The notes beneath the pieces are model-generated. The model was given only the letters and a program-made list of their open reading frames with translations. It made no database searches and was not told the origin of the DNA. A DNA stretch of 64,000 nucleotides from Branchipolynoe longqiensis. Taxonomy: Eukaryota; Annelida; Polychaeta; Phyllodocida; Polynoidae. Each line of letters starts with the position of its first letter. Within the stretch, counting starts at the first letter, position 1. The stretch spans positions 27,872,363-27,936,362 of the forward strand of contig CM059194.1 in the NCBI GenBank assembly GCA_030323885.1. Reading direction: 5' to 3'. The translations under genes and the position numbers were made by a program. This document shows, piece after piece, positions 51,325-63,890 of this stretch.

Positions 51325-51830
51325 GTGGGGGTGATGAAAATGGGAAATACTGTGCCTAGAGCGGGACTCGAACCCACATCTCTTTGCATTCCGGGCCAGT
51401 GTGCTAACCATTACACCACCTAGGCTCCCTGATATCATACACTCCCCACGCCTACCTGTCTATGTGGTTACTTGCCTGAGAGGTCAGTGCAGACCACTAC
51501 ACTCGTCCCCCTGGAATTGTAAGTCTTGTAATGCTTACAATTACATACATACAGGCAATGCACTAACACATACATACACAGGGTAGGTTCAACAACCATA
51601 CAGCGCAAAGCTTGTACAGGATCCTGATCACGGCAACCAGTGTTGTGGGGTGATGAAAATGGGAAATACTGTGCCTAGAGCGGGACTCGAACCCACATCT
51701 CTTTGCATTCCGGGCCAGTGTGCTAACCATTACACCACCTAGGCTCCCTGATATCAATACACTCCCCACGCCTACCTGTCTATGTGGTTACTTGCCTGAG
51801 AGGTCAGTGCAGACCACTACATATCCATGG
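51325..51830 (-). mobile_element. SINE family 3 tandem dimer, reverse
   Basis: Two nearly identical copies (starting ggtgatgaaaatgggaaata at 51328 and 51649) contain ttacaccacctaggctccct and cttgcctgagaggtcagtgc. Same family and linker as 30471-30973. Confidence 0.8.
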
Positions 51831-54250
51831 GTATTGGTCGTGTTTAATTTGTCTAATTGGGCAACTAGTGCGATATTTGTTTGTGTATATGGTGCCATAT
51901 TTCATCTATTGCATTTTAGAGGTATCTTTTCTAATTTGTTCATGTGTTCTAATAGCTTGTCATTTTATCCTTTGTAATTTATTCCTACTTTGTATTCAAA
52001 CCCCTGTACTGCCTTGTCTTTCATTTTTGTAGCCCAGATCAATTCATGATCGCCAACTCTCCAGTACTTTACCCCTGACTTGCTAATGTTATTACAATTT
52101 GTGAATATCAGGTGAATCACTGAGCTATACTTACTTAATCTGGTAGATATTTGGGTTTTTTTTTAAACCTGAAAAATAAAGTAACAGTGTGCTTGAAGAG
52201 CATTTTTCTCCGGTCCCGCCGGCCTATACCAGATTCCTTTAATGATTTGCTCGGTTCTTTGTCTTGTAATTATGTTTTAATTTTGTTTAATCTGGCATAT
52301 AAAAAAATCACGAATTCCACAAGATTCTCACCTATGAATGAAGCAATTGTGCAAATTCTAAATTAACATCAATTCTACCAGGGATGAAAGTAGTCTCCGA
52401 CGCAAAAAAAGCGGAAATGCTGATATTCTCCCACAGGTTTAGCATTGTCAGGGAATCGCGGAAAAATACCGGAAGTCAGGTTTCAACTAACCTTGTTGTG
52501 ATTACATTATCGCCCATACCAAACACTTTCTTGTTTAGATTCGATGTTCTAGCTACATCTAAGGTCATAGGAAAGGGATTCGAACCACCCAACTGGGGTC
52601 ATATACATACAATTCTTTTGAATTTTGTTTAACATTAATCGGTGAATATAAACAATCCCGGAAATCCGCGAAACCGCGGAGATCTTTCATCCCTGAATTC
52701 TACCAACCTTTCATTTCACTTCCAAATATATCATGTTCTAACTGGTGGCGCCCCTATCGGTACCCCATCACACTAACCATGCCTGGCCTACTGCTTCACC
52801 CGCCGCTCAAAAGAAACATCACAACACTTACAAAGTGAATTCACACAAAAAAAATACGTTTATTTCACAAATAGACCACGACATTTTGCATTTATAATGA
52901 TTTTAAAAGTAATATTTTTGCTAGCATTCCACTCGGCAACCGACTATTTGTATTGGGCATTAATGTCGACGGTAATAAATTTGCCATTTCACTAGTTTCT
53001 GATACACAGCCGTCACGTCTATGTATGCAGACATCTTGTCTCTCCACTACGCATATCCCGAGTTCAGCTTGTCCTCCAAGAACTGAACCTGAGACCCGCC
53101 TAGCATGCCAGGTACCACCTTCAGATTACATGGCGGAAGGTAGGGAGTGGTTGGGGGGGCGGGGGGGATACATGTACGCCTAGATAAAAGATTCACCCCT
53201 ACGGCGAGTAGGGGTGAAGAAAAGGCCATTAGAAAAATTGGCAGAAACTGTTGGGTATCATTATCAAACAACCAATCAGAGAAAATGAGCTCCTCGTTCC
53301 CTTATCCAGTGTTTATCTATTTCAGCACAGATTTGATTAAAATGAGAGAATGCAAAAAGAGATGGCGCCTCAAAAATGCTTGTGATTCAACTTTTTTTAA
53401 CTATTAAACTAAATGTTTTATTAGATTTTTCAAAACAAAAGTAGCGGGTAAATAAAGAATACGTTTCGCTTCTTAAATTAAGAATTTATGTACTCATTTC
53501 ATTTACCCAGCCTTTCGCCACTTTTTTTATATGTAGGTACAGGGGTGAGCATAATATCTAACATACACCATGACACAGAAAGTGATCTTTACCTCAAATA
53601 AAATATCTGATAGGACAATTGCACTGCGATTTACATTAGAAATAAATTTATGTAAATGATTCTACCAAGTTTGGTTATCAGGAGGCATATGGATTTAGGT
53701 GCAGAGTGAGCTTAAAGTTCAGTGCCTACAGTAAAGGATAGAGGTGGGGGTTGAAGGGGGGGGGGGGGGCAACTTCCTCCATGTAAGCTGAAGCTGCGAC
53801 CTGGCGTGCTGAGTCGCAGCTTCAGTCCTTCCTGAGGCACCACCGGAACTCGGAATGAAAAGTGACATGCCTTTGAGGAGAATAATGGCTTCGTTTGCGT
53901 GGATGATTTAAAAAAATACAAATGTTCATCCCTTAAATCACCAAGTTATATTTGCTATCATACCCAGAATCAAAGCACACACCCTCTCATCTAATACAGA
54001 GTAGCAAGTAGCCACCCTTATCGTAGCTCACATACACTTGAGTGTTCTCTAATAACAGTTGCATACTTTCACATCGGATTACACGAACAGAAAAATGACC
54101 CGAGAATACAGCAACCAGTTCAACTAAATGCATGCAATTTACTTATCCATTTTCTTCCTTTTTTTTCCTTTCTTTGTTTTTATAGAAAAGTTGCTATAGT
54201 CAGTATCGAGAAAAATAGAAGTCTTAGCCTAATTTTAAGACATGTATCAC
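51831..54250. other. No gene seen
   Basis: Mostly AT-rich. There is a short reverse SINE tail near 52545-52575 (gttctagctacatctaaggt), a hairpin at 53192-53218 and a G run near 53756-53769. Open frames here have no family signature. Confidence 0.4.
53192..53218. repeat. Perfect 11-bp hairpin
   Basis: ttcacccctac-ggcga-gtaggggtgaa. The left arm with its flank (agataaaagattcaccccta) resembles words at 34888-34910 and 48131-48155. Confidence 0.7.
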
Positions 54251-54480
54251 TTAAAGTTGCATAATCCCACTTCTATTTAATTTAAAAAAATATATATTAG
54301 GTTATTATAATCTACTTACATCAGTTTGAAATAACTTATGGAAAATGGTTAACTGTGGAGATATTTGAAGTGAAGATATGCAAAATAATTGTGCTGTACA
54401 CTAGACACGTATAGGCGTGTACGACTTGCAGCAGTGACGGGGTGTAACAAACTGCATTTCTTCTATGCGGCAATAAATAT
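54251..54480 (+). mobile_element. MITE family A, truncated
   Basis: TTAAAGTTGCATAATCCCAC and a body resembling family A up to gcggcaataaatat, where a second inverted copy begins. Confidence 0.65.
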
Positions 54481-54958
54481 TTAAAGCTGCATAATCTGAT
54501 CACAGCATCAAATTTTCGAAACCAAAATATATCTAGATTTGAGTCTACATACCCCAGATTATTGGTGCATGTATTGAGCGTTTGTTGTTGCATAGAAGAC
54601 ACTGATAAGTCAATTTAATAGAACCCATTACTACCCATTGGTGTCAGAATTTCAATATGCACACCAAAATTAATAGTGCCCGTTTTGAATACAAATATCT
54701 CCAAAAGTAAACCATTTATAATCGGTTTCTAAAGTAAGGTAGAGTACAAACAAAAATCAACCTAATATATTTACTTTTTTTTAAATGGTTGGTTGTTGGA
54801 GTTCTACATCCTGGCAACATATAAGGTCATATCATGACGCTTTTAAAAATGGTAAAAGTTCCAATCCACCAGAATGTACAACAGCGTCTACGTCATATAA
54901 ATTTCATAAAATGTAGGCAAGTGTCTTGGTTTTGTTTCATCGGATTGTGCAACCTTAA
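54481..54958 (-). mobile_element. MITE family A carrying a SINE tail
   Basis: TTAAAGCTGCATAATCTGAT at the left, catcggattgtgcaaccTTAA at the right. A reverse SINE-1 tail lies at about 54785-54845 (ttctacatcctggcaacata, aaggtcatatcatgacgc). Confidence 0.7.
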
Positions 54959-55267
54959 GCGGCCATAATTGGTTATCAATGGTTGGTTAGTAAGTAGAAC
55001 CTGGAAGTTCCTCCTACCCGTTTCGAACAGCCTGGTCAACATGGTTACCGACACGGTAGCTTCAAAGTAACAATTAGTTTAGTATAAATACATTGATAAG
55101 TTCCTACCAACGCCAACTATTTGCATATTTCTGGTTTCACCAATAATCCCATACCATGTCACCCTACATTCCACTTAACTGTCTAATTGAAGTACATTTA
55201 TTTGACATTCGCGATTTTTTTCTCTTGTTACAAGATATATTTTCTTTCTTCCTGGTGCATTCTATTG

Positions 55268-55571
55268 GTCTTTTCAAATTTACATAATCCGATGGTTTTT
55301 AGCTTCTGCAAAATATTCTAATAAATGTATTGAGCTGATCTTAATAATCTACATTACTTTAATTTGAAAATAATTTATTATAAATGGCTAACTTTGCAGA
55401 TATTTGAAATGCTGGACATCATAGGCTTCAGTAGTGACAGGGTCTATTAAATTGACGTGGTATTCCTCCTGTGTATCAATACATGCTTAATGAGTGCACC
55501 AGTATCAAATCTAGGTTAAGTGTTTTGGTGAGGAAAACTTGATTTTTGTCATCGGACTATGCATACCTTAA
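55268..55571 (+). mobile_element. MITE family A, diverged
   Basis: acataatccgatggttttta near the left, catcggactatgcatacc and TTAA at the right. The left terminal repeat is eroded. Confidence 0.6.
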
Positions 55572-56733
55572 GTTCCAATACTTCTGAGCTTGGGATTAGA
55601 CATTCAAATTGAGTGGTGTGGTTTGAACTGTATGAAACTATGCTAGTTGACTCTAGGCAGAACTGAGTACGACAATGCTGTACAGTACATCCATACAGCT
55701 CCTCGATACACTTCAATCAGGACGTTGAACAGGTCACAACCATGTGAGGAAAATCTCTTGGTACACTGAATTTGCAAATGTCCATTATGCTATAAATTCA
55801 ACAACTCTACACATACATGGTACAAAAAAAAAAAACCAGAGGCCGTTTATAAAATAGGGCATGACTTCTGGCAACTTGTAAAAGTTATTTTTATGTTAAA
55901 TTGAGAAAAGAGCAAAACCTGACAATAAGTGAGTGTAGAGAACGTCACATTTAAGATGTCTTATCAACGGAATAATACACCACAATAACCAGATCACGTA
56001 GCAACAGCATGGGTGAAGATGGACAATTTTTTTTATTAATTAAAAAAAATTAGAACAGGAAAGAATAACACGACGCAACAATATTAAGGGGCAGCAGGAA
56101 GACAAGCATTAATGATTATACTGTTCCTACAATTTCTATTATTGTAAAAAGGTTAGTGTACTGTGTATGGAAATTGTGAATAAAAATGTCTTAATAATCA
56201 CTGGCTAGTACCAAAAAACCGCCTACAGCTACTTGATTTCTTCACATCATCCGCCGTCTAGCTCTTAGTTACTTATCAAGATGTAAATTTTGTTTTCGAT
56301 ACAACAGCAGCAACAAATGCTCAAAGGCAGGGAAGGGGGGGGGGGGGGTGAAACGCAGGTCTAAAATACATCCTCGACGGAATTAAAGCAATCTCATTTA
56401 CCACACAGGTGCAAATAACACTTGTACAAATTGCCTACTGGCGGGCAGCTACCGACTAGTGCAGCGCTGGCAAACCAGCAAGACGAATACCTGAGGTGCC
56501 TTCACAAGTAGTCACACAACATGATGCACACACTCCCTTTCAAGTTTATTTCACAAAGATCAGATCCATAAATGCATTATCGGTCTGTATGACCGCTTGC
56601 ACGTTGTCTGAGTTCATAAAGGAACAGTGTTGGGTGTTGGGTGCTGGGTGTGTGTGTGTGTGCGTGCATGCGCGCGCGCGTGTGTCTGTCTGTCTCTGTC
56701 AGTATGTGTGTCTGTCTGTCCCTGTGTATCTAT
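55572..56733. other. No gene seen; (TG)n at 56648-56720
   Basis: AT-rich with poly-A/T runs and a G run near 56334-56347. A TG/CG/TCTG microsatellite occupies about 56648-56720 and abuts the following MITE. Confidence 0.5.
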
Positions 56734-57294
56734 AGCCGTGTTCACACGGGGAATGTAAATCGATTCGTAGAAATCGACTTGCCTAGTTCGACGCACATTT
56801 CCCGTGTGAACGGACGGCTGAGTCAGATTACGCCTGAATCAATTCCTGTGATGCGGATAATGTAAACCACCTCACGAGGTAGTTTACGTGAGGCGATTTC
56901 TGTGATTTGATTTATTTTGTCAGTGTGGACGCATCTGAAGCGGATTAAGCACCTCACACGCATGCGCAGTCGACCTTAGTTTGTTGACTTTCCGGTCGAT
57001 CAAAAGCGCATATTATATAATTTAATTAATGAAACCGCTATCTATGCACAGATATTTATTTCAGCATTTATTTGTATTTTGCACTGCCCATCAGAAGTTT
57101 TGACCGTTCCAAACCAATACGATGCAGTAAATACATATCTAGGTCGAATCCACTCTCTCGTGGTGATGTGGACTTGCTCATGCGCAGCATTCGATTTCCG
57201 GCCGAAGTACTGCCCGTGTGAACGGGCCGCTAATTCGCCTCACCTGATTCGATTTGCCTGATTCGCCTCACATTTTGCCCGTGTGAACACAGCT
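56734..57294. mobile_element. Harbinger-type MITE (561 bp), TSD TAT
   Basis: Ends agccgtgttcacacggg and, inverted, agctgtgttcacacgggc. Flanked by TAT at 56731-56733 and 57295-57297. Subterminal words (gaatgtaaatcgattcg; attcgcctcac) resemble those of the 5' Harbinger region, and the 3-bp target fits that superfamily. Confidence 0.8.
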
Positions 57295-57299
57295 TATGT

Positions 57300-57490
57300 C
57301 TCTGTCAGTCCGTATATGTTGGTGTATCTATGTGTCTGTGTATGTCTGCCTGCCTGTATGTTTGTGTGCATGTATCTATGTCTATATGTATTTGTGTGCA
57401 TGTATCTATGTCTATATGTGTCTGTATGTATATCTGTGCATGTATCGTCTGTGTGTTTGTCTGTATCTGTCTGTGTATCTATGTGTGTGG
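57300..57490. repeat. TGTATCTATG/TCTG microsatellite
   Basis: Imperfect repeats of tgtgtgcatgtatctatgtc and tctgtctgtgtatc. Open frames across it are repeat artefacts. Confidence 0.8.
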
Positions 57491-59990
57491 GTTATCTTGA
57501 ACATAAATGCTGTAACGGTAGAAATGGCTAGATGATTCAGCTCAGCTTGCAAGTCAACTTTCATTTGTGTGAATAAAATATTCCAAGAGCCTTCCAATGG
57601 TCAGATTTTTTTTTCTCTTTTTTAAATCCCCCAAAAGACACTACATTATATACATCCCTTATGTACAAAACGTATACAGACATCAGGAAGTCTGGGATCG
57701 TTATTTCTGTGAAGACAATAGCTGTTGACATTAACAGATAAAATATAACTCTCTGCACCTACGGGTCTATAGATACAATATAATACCAGCATGTTCAATT
57801 AATATTCCTTTCGGTTATATAATTTCAACTGTATATCATACAAAATATTCAGCAACACGTTTAGTACTAGCTATTTGTGTATAAGTACTTTTCAGTCTAT
57901 TGTTACCTGTTCACATAGGGCTTGCTTGCCGTTGGTTTGTGTTGGTATCGTATCCTCTAGATGTCAAGAATAAAAATAAATACATTTATGCGGTAAGCCA
58001 ATCTGTGCTAATAAACTATGGCACAATCGACTTCAGCTCTGCTGTGCCATTTCTACAGGTTAGTAAATCTACAAGTATGTGTAACACCACAAGTACCCAA
58101 CCATGTGTATATCAACGTGGGCACAACAAACCCAGCTCATATGACCACAAAAACAATGTCGACAAACACATGTTGTGGATAAAAATGTTTAAATCAGATC
58201 TATTCCAGCTGTAACAGGACATCTGGCTTAACCACACAAGCAGTAAAAACAACGCATGCACAGAGAATTTCTTTTTTCTAAGCATGCATATTCTTATTTA
58301 CTTTAACAAAAAAAAGAAGATAAGTCAGTGTTCATGTTCGACCAGATATTTGATCTTTGTTTTTGTTGTTTTACGTACTAGCAACATATAAGGTCATATT
58401 AGGACGGGCCAGATATTTGATGTCCACACTTGTCATTTAAGGTAGAAACAAATGCCTCACACCTGTAACTTTGAATATGACATCATATCTGAAGGGCTTT
58501 TTTCACCCCGTCTTTAAACAAACAAAAAAGCAAGTACGGTGGAAGGAAATCAAAGATGGATAGATAGCCCATAACTTCACGCATGAATGACATTGGTTCG
58601 TAGCATGTCAGGATTGCACGTGACTCATAGAGGGAGGAAACGCACACGTCGGAACAGCCACCGGTACCCTCATACTGGACGACTCGCACTTCTTGTTCCT
58701 CTTCCTATCACCGGCCACTCCCATCAGCTGACCATAGAACAAGCCACTTGATTGCCACCAACACCAGCACTCCTCCTTCAGTAGCCGAATGGGCAACATA
58801 AACTTTGTCCATTCATCCACCCGACTTTTACATGTCTTAATACTACTTTCTTAAAAACTTCCATTGCCACCAACACCAGCACTCCTCCCTCCTTCAGTAG
58901 TCGAGCAGGCAACACAAACTTTGCCCACCCATTCACCCGACTTATACAAGATGTTAATGCTACTTTCTTCAAAATGTCCATTGTAACCACGTGAGGCTTG
59001 AGGGCTTTTCCTGGCTGTAACAAAGCTTTGTTTTCCTCACTCCAGCCTTTCGAATCAAAAAGAAATTTGTTCATGATTTTCTTTACACCAAAGTGCACAA
59101 AATTTCACGACCAAACAGGGTTATAACCCAATGAACTGCTGCGAAGGCCCAAATACAGGCAATGAAGGCATGTCTTTCTGGAATGTTGGAACATGACAAA
59201 GGGCGCATCCATATCATTCTAGCAAGCAAAGCAGGGTCTCCTTTTTTTTAACTTTTTTTTTTTTAAAGACGCTCAGCACAAACCTTTCAAACCATGGCCA
59301 TAGTGAGGTACCCTTGGCAATTAGGTCAAACGGAAACAATATTTCAACTGCTCCAGACAGTCCAGTCTCAAACGACCACATATGGGCTCACCGTGAGCAG
59401 GACGCAGAGGGGCGAATCCCTGGTCCCTGGCTGTTTGGGACTAGACTGCAAAAGAAATGTCATATAATAATATACGCAGACTTGTATCGTAATCAAAGTT
59501 ATCGATCATAAAATGCCACACAACAGAGGTGTGCTCCTACACGTGTACTCAGCTGTGCGCACGACTAACAATCGCAGACAAAATAGACCACGCCAGTGGT
59601 CGGTTTGTTTAAGGATCAAACCTGAAACTAGCACAAAAGCCTGAGGTCAAGCCGGTCCAACTTCACTCAACAAAGGATCACGTGCCTTGAGAGGAATACT
59701 TATTGCAGAGATGGTATCTTTCCAGCCCAACTGTACTGTCTGGCATGTAGAGGTATTGAGGGGGTGGAGGGGTATTACATGTGTGTGTGTCTCTGTTTGA
59801 ATTTGAATTTGAAAAATTTATATACTCTGAACTATGAATCTGTCTGACAGTAATAGCCTTGCAGAGTCGTTGAAGGCAAAAATTAAACCATCACGCTTTG
59901 TTCTGGTTTTATCACAGGGTGCCATGTAGTAATGTGGCAAACACAGAGCCTTAAAGTGGCATGAGTGCCATGTACATCAGAATACAGGCT
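57491..59990. other. No gene seen; contains a ~113-bp tandem duplication
   Basis: 58748-58860 and 58861-58980 are an imperfect duplication (attgccaccaacaccagcac, tcagtagccgaatgggcaac, tactactttcttaaaa). A reverse SINE tail lies at 58363-58410. Open frames elsewhere lack domains. Part may be 3' UTR or downstream DNA of the LPCAT-like gene. Confidence 0.45.
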
Positions 59991-62822
59991 TACCGCACCA
60001 AATGGCTGCGCTAAGTGTCAAACAGTTGTGTGGGGCGAAGGGGTGGAGAGGGGCCGGGAACTGCAGCTACTCTAAAATGTTGGCTGCTCATTTCGCATAC
60101 ATTCCTCGAAGCTCATTCAGAGCGCAAGGCCAGATCTCGTTTGACTACAGCAGGTTACACTGGGAGCGAGAAGTGAGACGGGGTAGACCTCAGTTTACTA
60201 AGGTCATCAGCTCGCCATCAATGGGCGACCTTCATATGACCTTCAACTTTCGCACCGTTCGACCTCTGACAGGGCACTATTATTCTGTACAAAAAGCGGA
60301 AGCTGTATTAACATTCACGTGCTGTGTATATCGATCATCATCATCATCATCATCATCGTCGTCGTCATAATCACAAAGGATACACTAGTCATATTCACAG
60401 TCCATCATCACAGGATGCTGGAACAAATCAGTATCATTATCGCTAGTACTAAAACGTCTAACATATTAAAGAGGGGGGTACAACTGTTGTACAAAACAAC
60501 CACATCAACTCCACATATTGTGTTCAATATAGCCAGTTCCAATGCACTCCCACACGGACACAGCATACACTCTTAAGAGGACACACCCTCCCTCCTCCCG
60601 AAACCAATCATCCATCCCCGCCTTTTCATGACTAAATATAACAGCTTTTTTATTTTAATTGGTGAGATTTCTAATGTCTCAGGCAGGTTTACACATACTG
60701 TCAATTCTTTTTATTAATAATAATTTTAAAATATTTAACAAGACTAACCGTTGGTTAAGAGCTGCTATGTGTTATCAGACGGGATAATGACTTTGAACAA
60801 TAATAAGCCTGTTGCCCACTAAGGCCGCTCTCGTGTCTACAACTGATGTAACCGTCACAAAAATTAAATTAAATTAAAAAAATAAAAACCCAGATAGGGA
60901 GGCTCCGGCCCTAAACCTACACCAAGTTAACGCCAGACACAAAACCACCGGCTGAGCCTACAACCGAGCCCTGCCACTATTATGGCTGCATGAACAAGAA
61001 ACCACTTCAGAACCTGAAAGAGCTAAATATGTGCGAGCGAGCGTACAGCAGCCAATGTCCACGCAGGGAACAAGCTGAAGATGTTGACACAATTTCCATC
61101 TAGCACCGAAATCAAGACTTGTTCAGATCTGAGTACGGGGGGTGGGGGGGGGGGGGGGTTAGTTATACACTGGAGGTAAAGGCGTGGTGGCGGACCGTGG
61201 CTGGCCCCTCAAGAGTATAGTACCCACAGAGTTCATGTCTGCAGTGCCATCTACAACTACAAGACTGTCCGACACACAGTAACTCGGCTAAGAAGCTCCA
61301 CTCGGCTAGATCCTCCTCAAGTACTATAATGAGTGTAAAGCATAACTTCATTCTAGATGGCTGTGCAAGAGTGTCGCCCTCACCTGCCCGTGTCCCCTGT
61401 CCCTCCCTTTCCTCCCCCCCCCCCCCCTCTCAGTCTTCCTCTCCTCCCCCTGTCCTCCACTCCTTCCCTCCCCTGCCCCTCTCCCTTTCTCCCCTTCCCG
61501 CTCTCCCTCCGTCCCCTCTCCCTCCACCCCTCCCTCATCCCATCTCAGCTACAACAGTATAAGGTAACCCAACCTTTCTCAACGAGCAGAACGCAAGATA
61601 AGAATTCCCCCTCCCCCTTTACACTCACTCACCTTAAGGAAGAAGGTTGGTTCACACGTAGGTATGAGGTACTCAGATGTAGCTTTGTCAGTTATCCCAG
61701 AGATTTGATTGGCACATACCAGCCACAGATTGAAGCGTGTGGGAGTGTATCAAACACCATGTTATATGTTGAGTATGATATGTCTTGTAAGCAGCATTTC
61801 ATAATGACCTCAGTAGATAACAGCACATTGACAGCTGAGACATGTATAGCAACAAGAACATTTGTCTCAAGTTTTTCTGTGTGTATGTGCAGTGATAGAA
61901 ATAAGCAACAATTTTCAGTTGGGTGTGATTTTCACTTGTCTGTCTTCATTTTTACTTGTCCCGGACAAGTGAACAAGCTCTTATTTCGAACGCTGATGTG
62001 TATATATGTGTATACATACATGTGTGTGTGTATGTGTTTTTTTTGTCTCTTTCCATTTTTTAATGTGTGCACACGCCCCTTATTTTATTTTCTTTTTTTC
62101 TTTCTGTATGTGTTTATTTTTCCTTCTTTTTTTTGGTCCCTTTCCATTTTTGTGTGTATACATGTGCCTCTTGTTTTTCCACCATTCTTTTGTTTGTGAG
62201 AGTGCCTCATATTTTTCCATCTTTCTTTATGTGTGTGGTGTGGTGTATGTGTGTGTTAAACCTTTTTCTTCCTTTATTTGTGCTAAATACAAACAAACAC
62301 ATTTAATAAGGGCAGAATAAGCTACATATGATTTGTAAAGTTTTTAAAATGAAATGTTCGATAAATTTCTTTTGCCCAAATGATTAGGGGGGAAATAAAT
62401 AGCCCCCCTGCATTAAAAAAAAAACACCCCAAAATAACCTCACTAGTCAAATCTGGCAGATTCAGATCTTGTTTTGTTCAAATGGTGCGCCTAGCAGGAG
62501 CGTCATAGAAAAAATGCATTAAAAAAATATTTTAAAAAGACTAATGTCAATGTCGTTGCACACTGGGATGGATAGTGTATAAAAGCATGCTGTGTTTGTT
62601 CCACAGTGGCAATCAACACTATTATAACATCTCCAGGATCTTACCTCCAGCTGGGTCATACTTACTTAGCTACTTACTTACTTACTCACTTACTCACTTA
62701 CTCAGCTCTTTACCTGTGAGCTCTTCACCTGTTATCATACATGGGTCATTATCAGCATATACTTGTTACGGACTCCCCACCACTACCCACCAAACCCTCA
62801 CCCGGTGGCGCCTCATGCCGCC
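59991..62822 (-). other. Probable 3' UTR / downstream region of the LPCAT-like gene
   Basis: No further coding exon is seen on the - strand. It contains (ATC)n(GTC)n at 60336-60366, a G run near 61139-61158, a pyrimidine-only stretch at 61395-61545, the palindrome acttgtcccggacaagt near 61955-61971 and a T/TG-rich stretch (62010-62280). TTTATT words that read AATAAA on the - strand occur repeatedly, so the polyadenylation site cannot be chosen. Confidence 0.4.
60336..60366. repeat. Trinucleotide microsatellite
   Basis: (atc)7 then (gtc)3-4. Gives a poly-Ser or poly-Ile reading depending on frame. Confidence 0.85.
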
Positions 62823-63890
62823 TCACTCGGACTTGGCCTTGTTGGCGGTGTCGGCCGAGTTGCCGTTCATCAGTAGCTTGCTGATGGACAGCTGGTGGGC
62901 GGCCTCCTCCATCTGCTGATAAGTCCAGAAGAGCCGGCAGAAGTCTGGCTTGTCGCAGGCGTACGCCTTGAATGCCTCTGTAAGCAGCAAATGAATGATG
63001 CGCTTAAATAGCGTCTTTCTCAGATTTGATTAGCCGATTTTTTCATTGGGGTCGTCCAAAATTGTCAACATTTTCACAGTTGTATGAACCGTACCACAAG
63101 GGGAGGGGGGTGGGGGGGGGGGGGCTGTCAGTAAAGTACAACTTTTATCGTTTAATAAAATGTTGGTATTTTTTTGGCAAATTCTTTTCTCCTGTACATT
63201 AGTTGATTAAGCAGGGAACTTTTCAATCACGACAATTGGTCTTCCCCCATTCCACTGCTCCTTGCCATGTCCTAGTAATGCCGAGTGCCAGGCTAGGTGG
63301 CGGCAAGTATCCGGTATTACAACTTTCAACCAACCAATCAGATACACGAAAGATGCCCTTTAAATGTCCATATAAGCTTTAATCATTACAAATCCCATTC
63401 AGGTTTGTTATCATTATCGGTTTTGGGATATTAATGTTTTAAATGGGTGTTTATGTTTAAATAATGTTTTAACAAAATGACACTTGTGCGATGCCTTTTT
63501 CAACCCCTCTCCACCCATTTTCATATTTTTTAATAGATCAGTGAACCCACCAAGTAAAACATTGCAAAGAAAATCCTCTCATAAAACCATGTGCACTTCT
63601 GCTCCCTCCCTCCCCCTCCCCACACACAGGTCATCCCCCACTCAAAACATCAACTGTTGGACACAAAACTATTCCTCAGATTTGTAAAGTAAACTTTATT
63701 TTTAAATGGTAATGCTTCAATGTTAGTAGGCATAGGATAATAACTGACCGTAGTTAATCTTTCCATCCTTGTCTTCGTCAATCCTTGCGAAGAGACCATG
63801 GATGTCAGTTATGTTCAGGTCAAACACTCGGTTCAGGATGCCTTGAAGTTGCATCTCGACAATGGAACCAGAGTCACCAGCATCATACAC
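62823..63890 (-). CDS. LPCAT1/2-like lysophosphatidylcholine acyltransferase, last two coding exons (partial)
   Basis: LPCAT1/2 are membrane enzymes that re-acylate lysophosphatidylcholine (and lyso-PAF) with acyl-CoA in the ER and lipid droplets. The conserved acyltransferase domain would lie in exons beyond the right edge. Visible exons are 63890-63749 (142 nt; acceptor ag|gtgtatg, donor tacg|gtcagt) and 62977-62823 (155 nt; acceptor ttacag|aggcat), joined in phase 1 to TGA at 62823-62825. They encode the C-terminal EF-hand pair: a degenerate loop (YDAGDSGSIVEMQ) and a better one (IDEDKDGKINYEAF), then PDFCRLFWTYQQMEEA and a short tail. The EF-hand plus PDF-type tail matches the LPCAT1/2 C-terminus. 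No di-lysine retrieval signal is obvious: the last residues are KAKSE. Other EF-hand families are possible but fit less well. Confidence 0.7.
62978..63748 (-). other. Intron of the LPCAT-like gene
   Basis: 771-bp GT-AG intron. It carries a G run near 63103-63124 and a reverse SINE family 4 fragment. Confidence 0.75.
63205..63340 (-). mobile_element. SINE family 4 fragment in the LPCAT-like intron
   Basis: Reverse match: caattggtcttcccccattc, cactgctccttgccatgtcc, tgccgagtgccaggctaggt. Confidence 0.7.

Noticed and set aside
60002..60370. 122-codon ORF on the + strand with an initial MAALSVKQLCG
   Set aside because: No family signature. It ends in a trinucleotide microsatellite and lies in the probable 3' region of a - strand gene.
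61357..62320. Long + strand ORFs at 61357-62199 and 62006-62320
   Set aside because: They read through a C/T tract and TG/T-rich simple sequence, with no domain.
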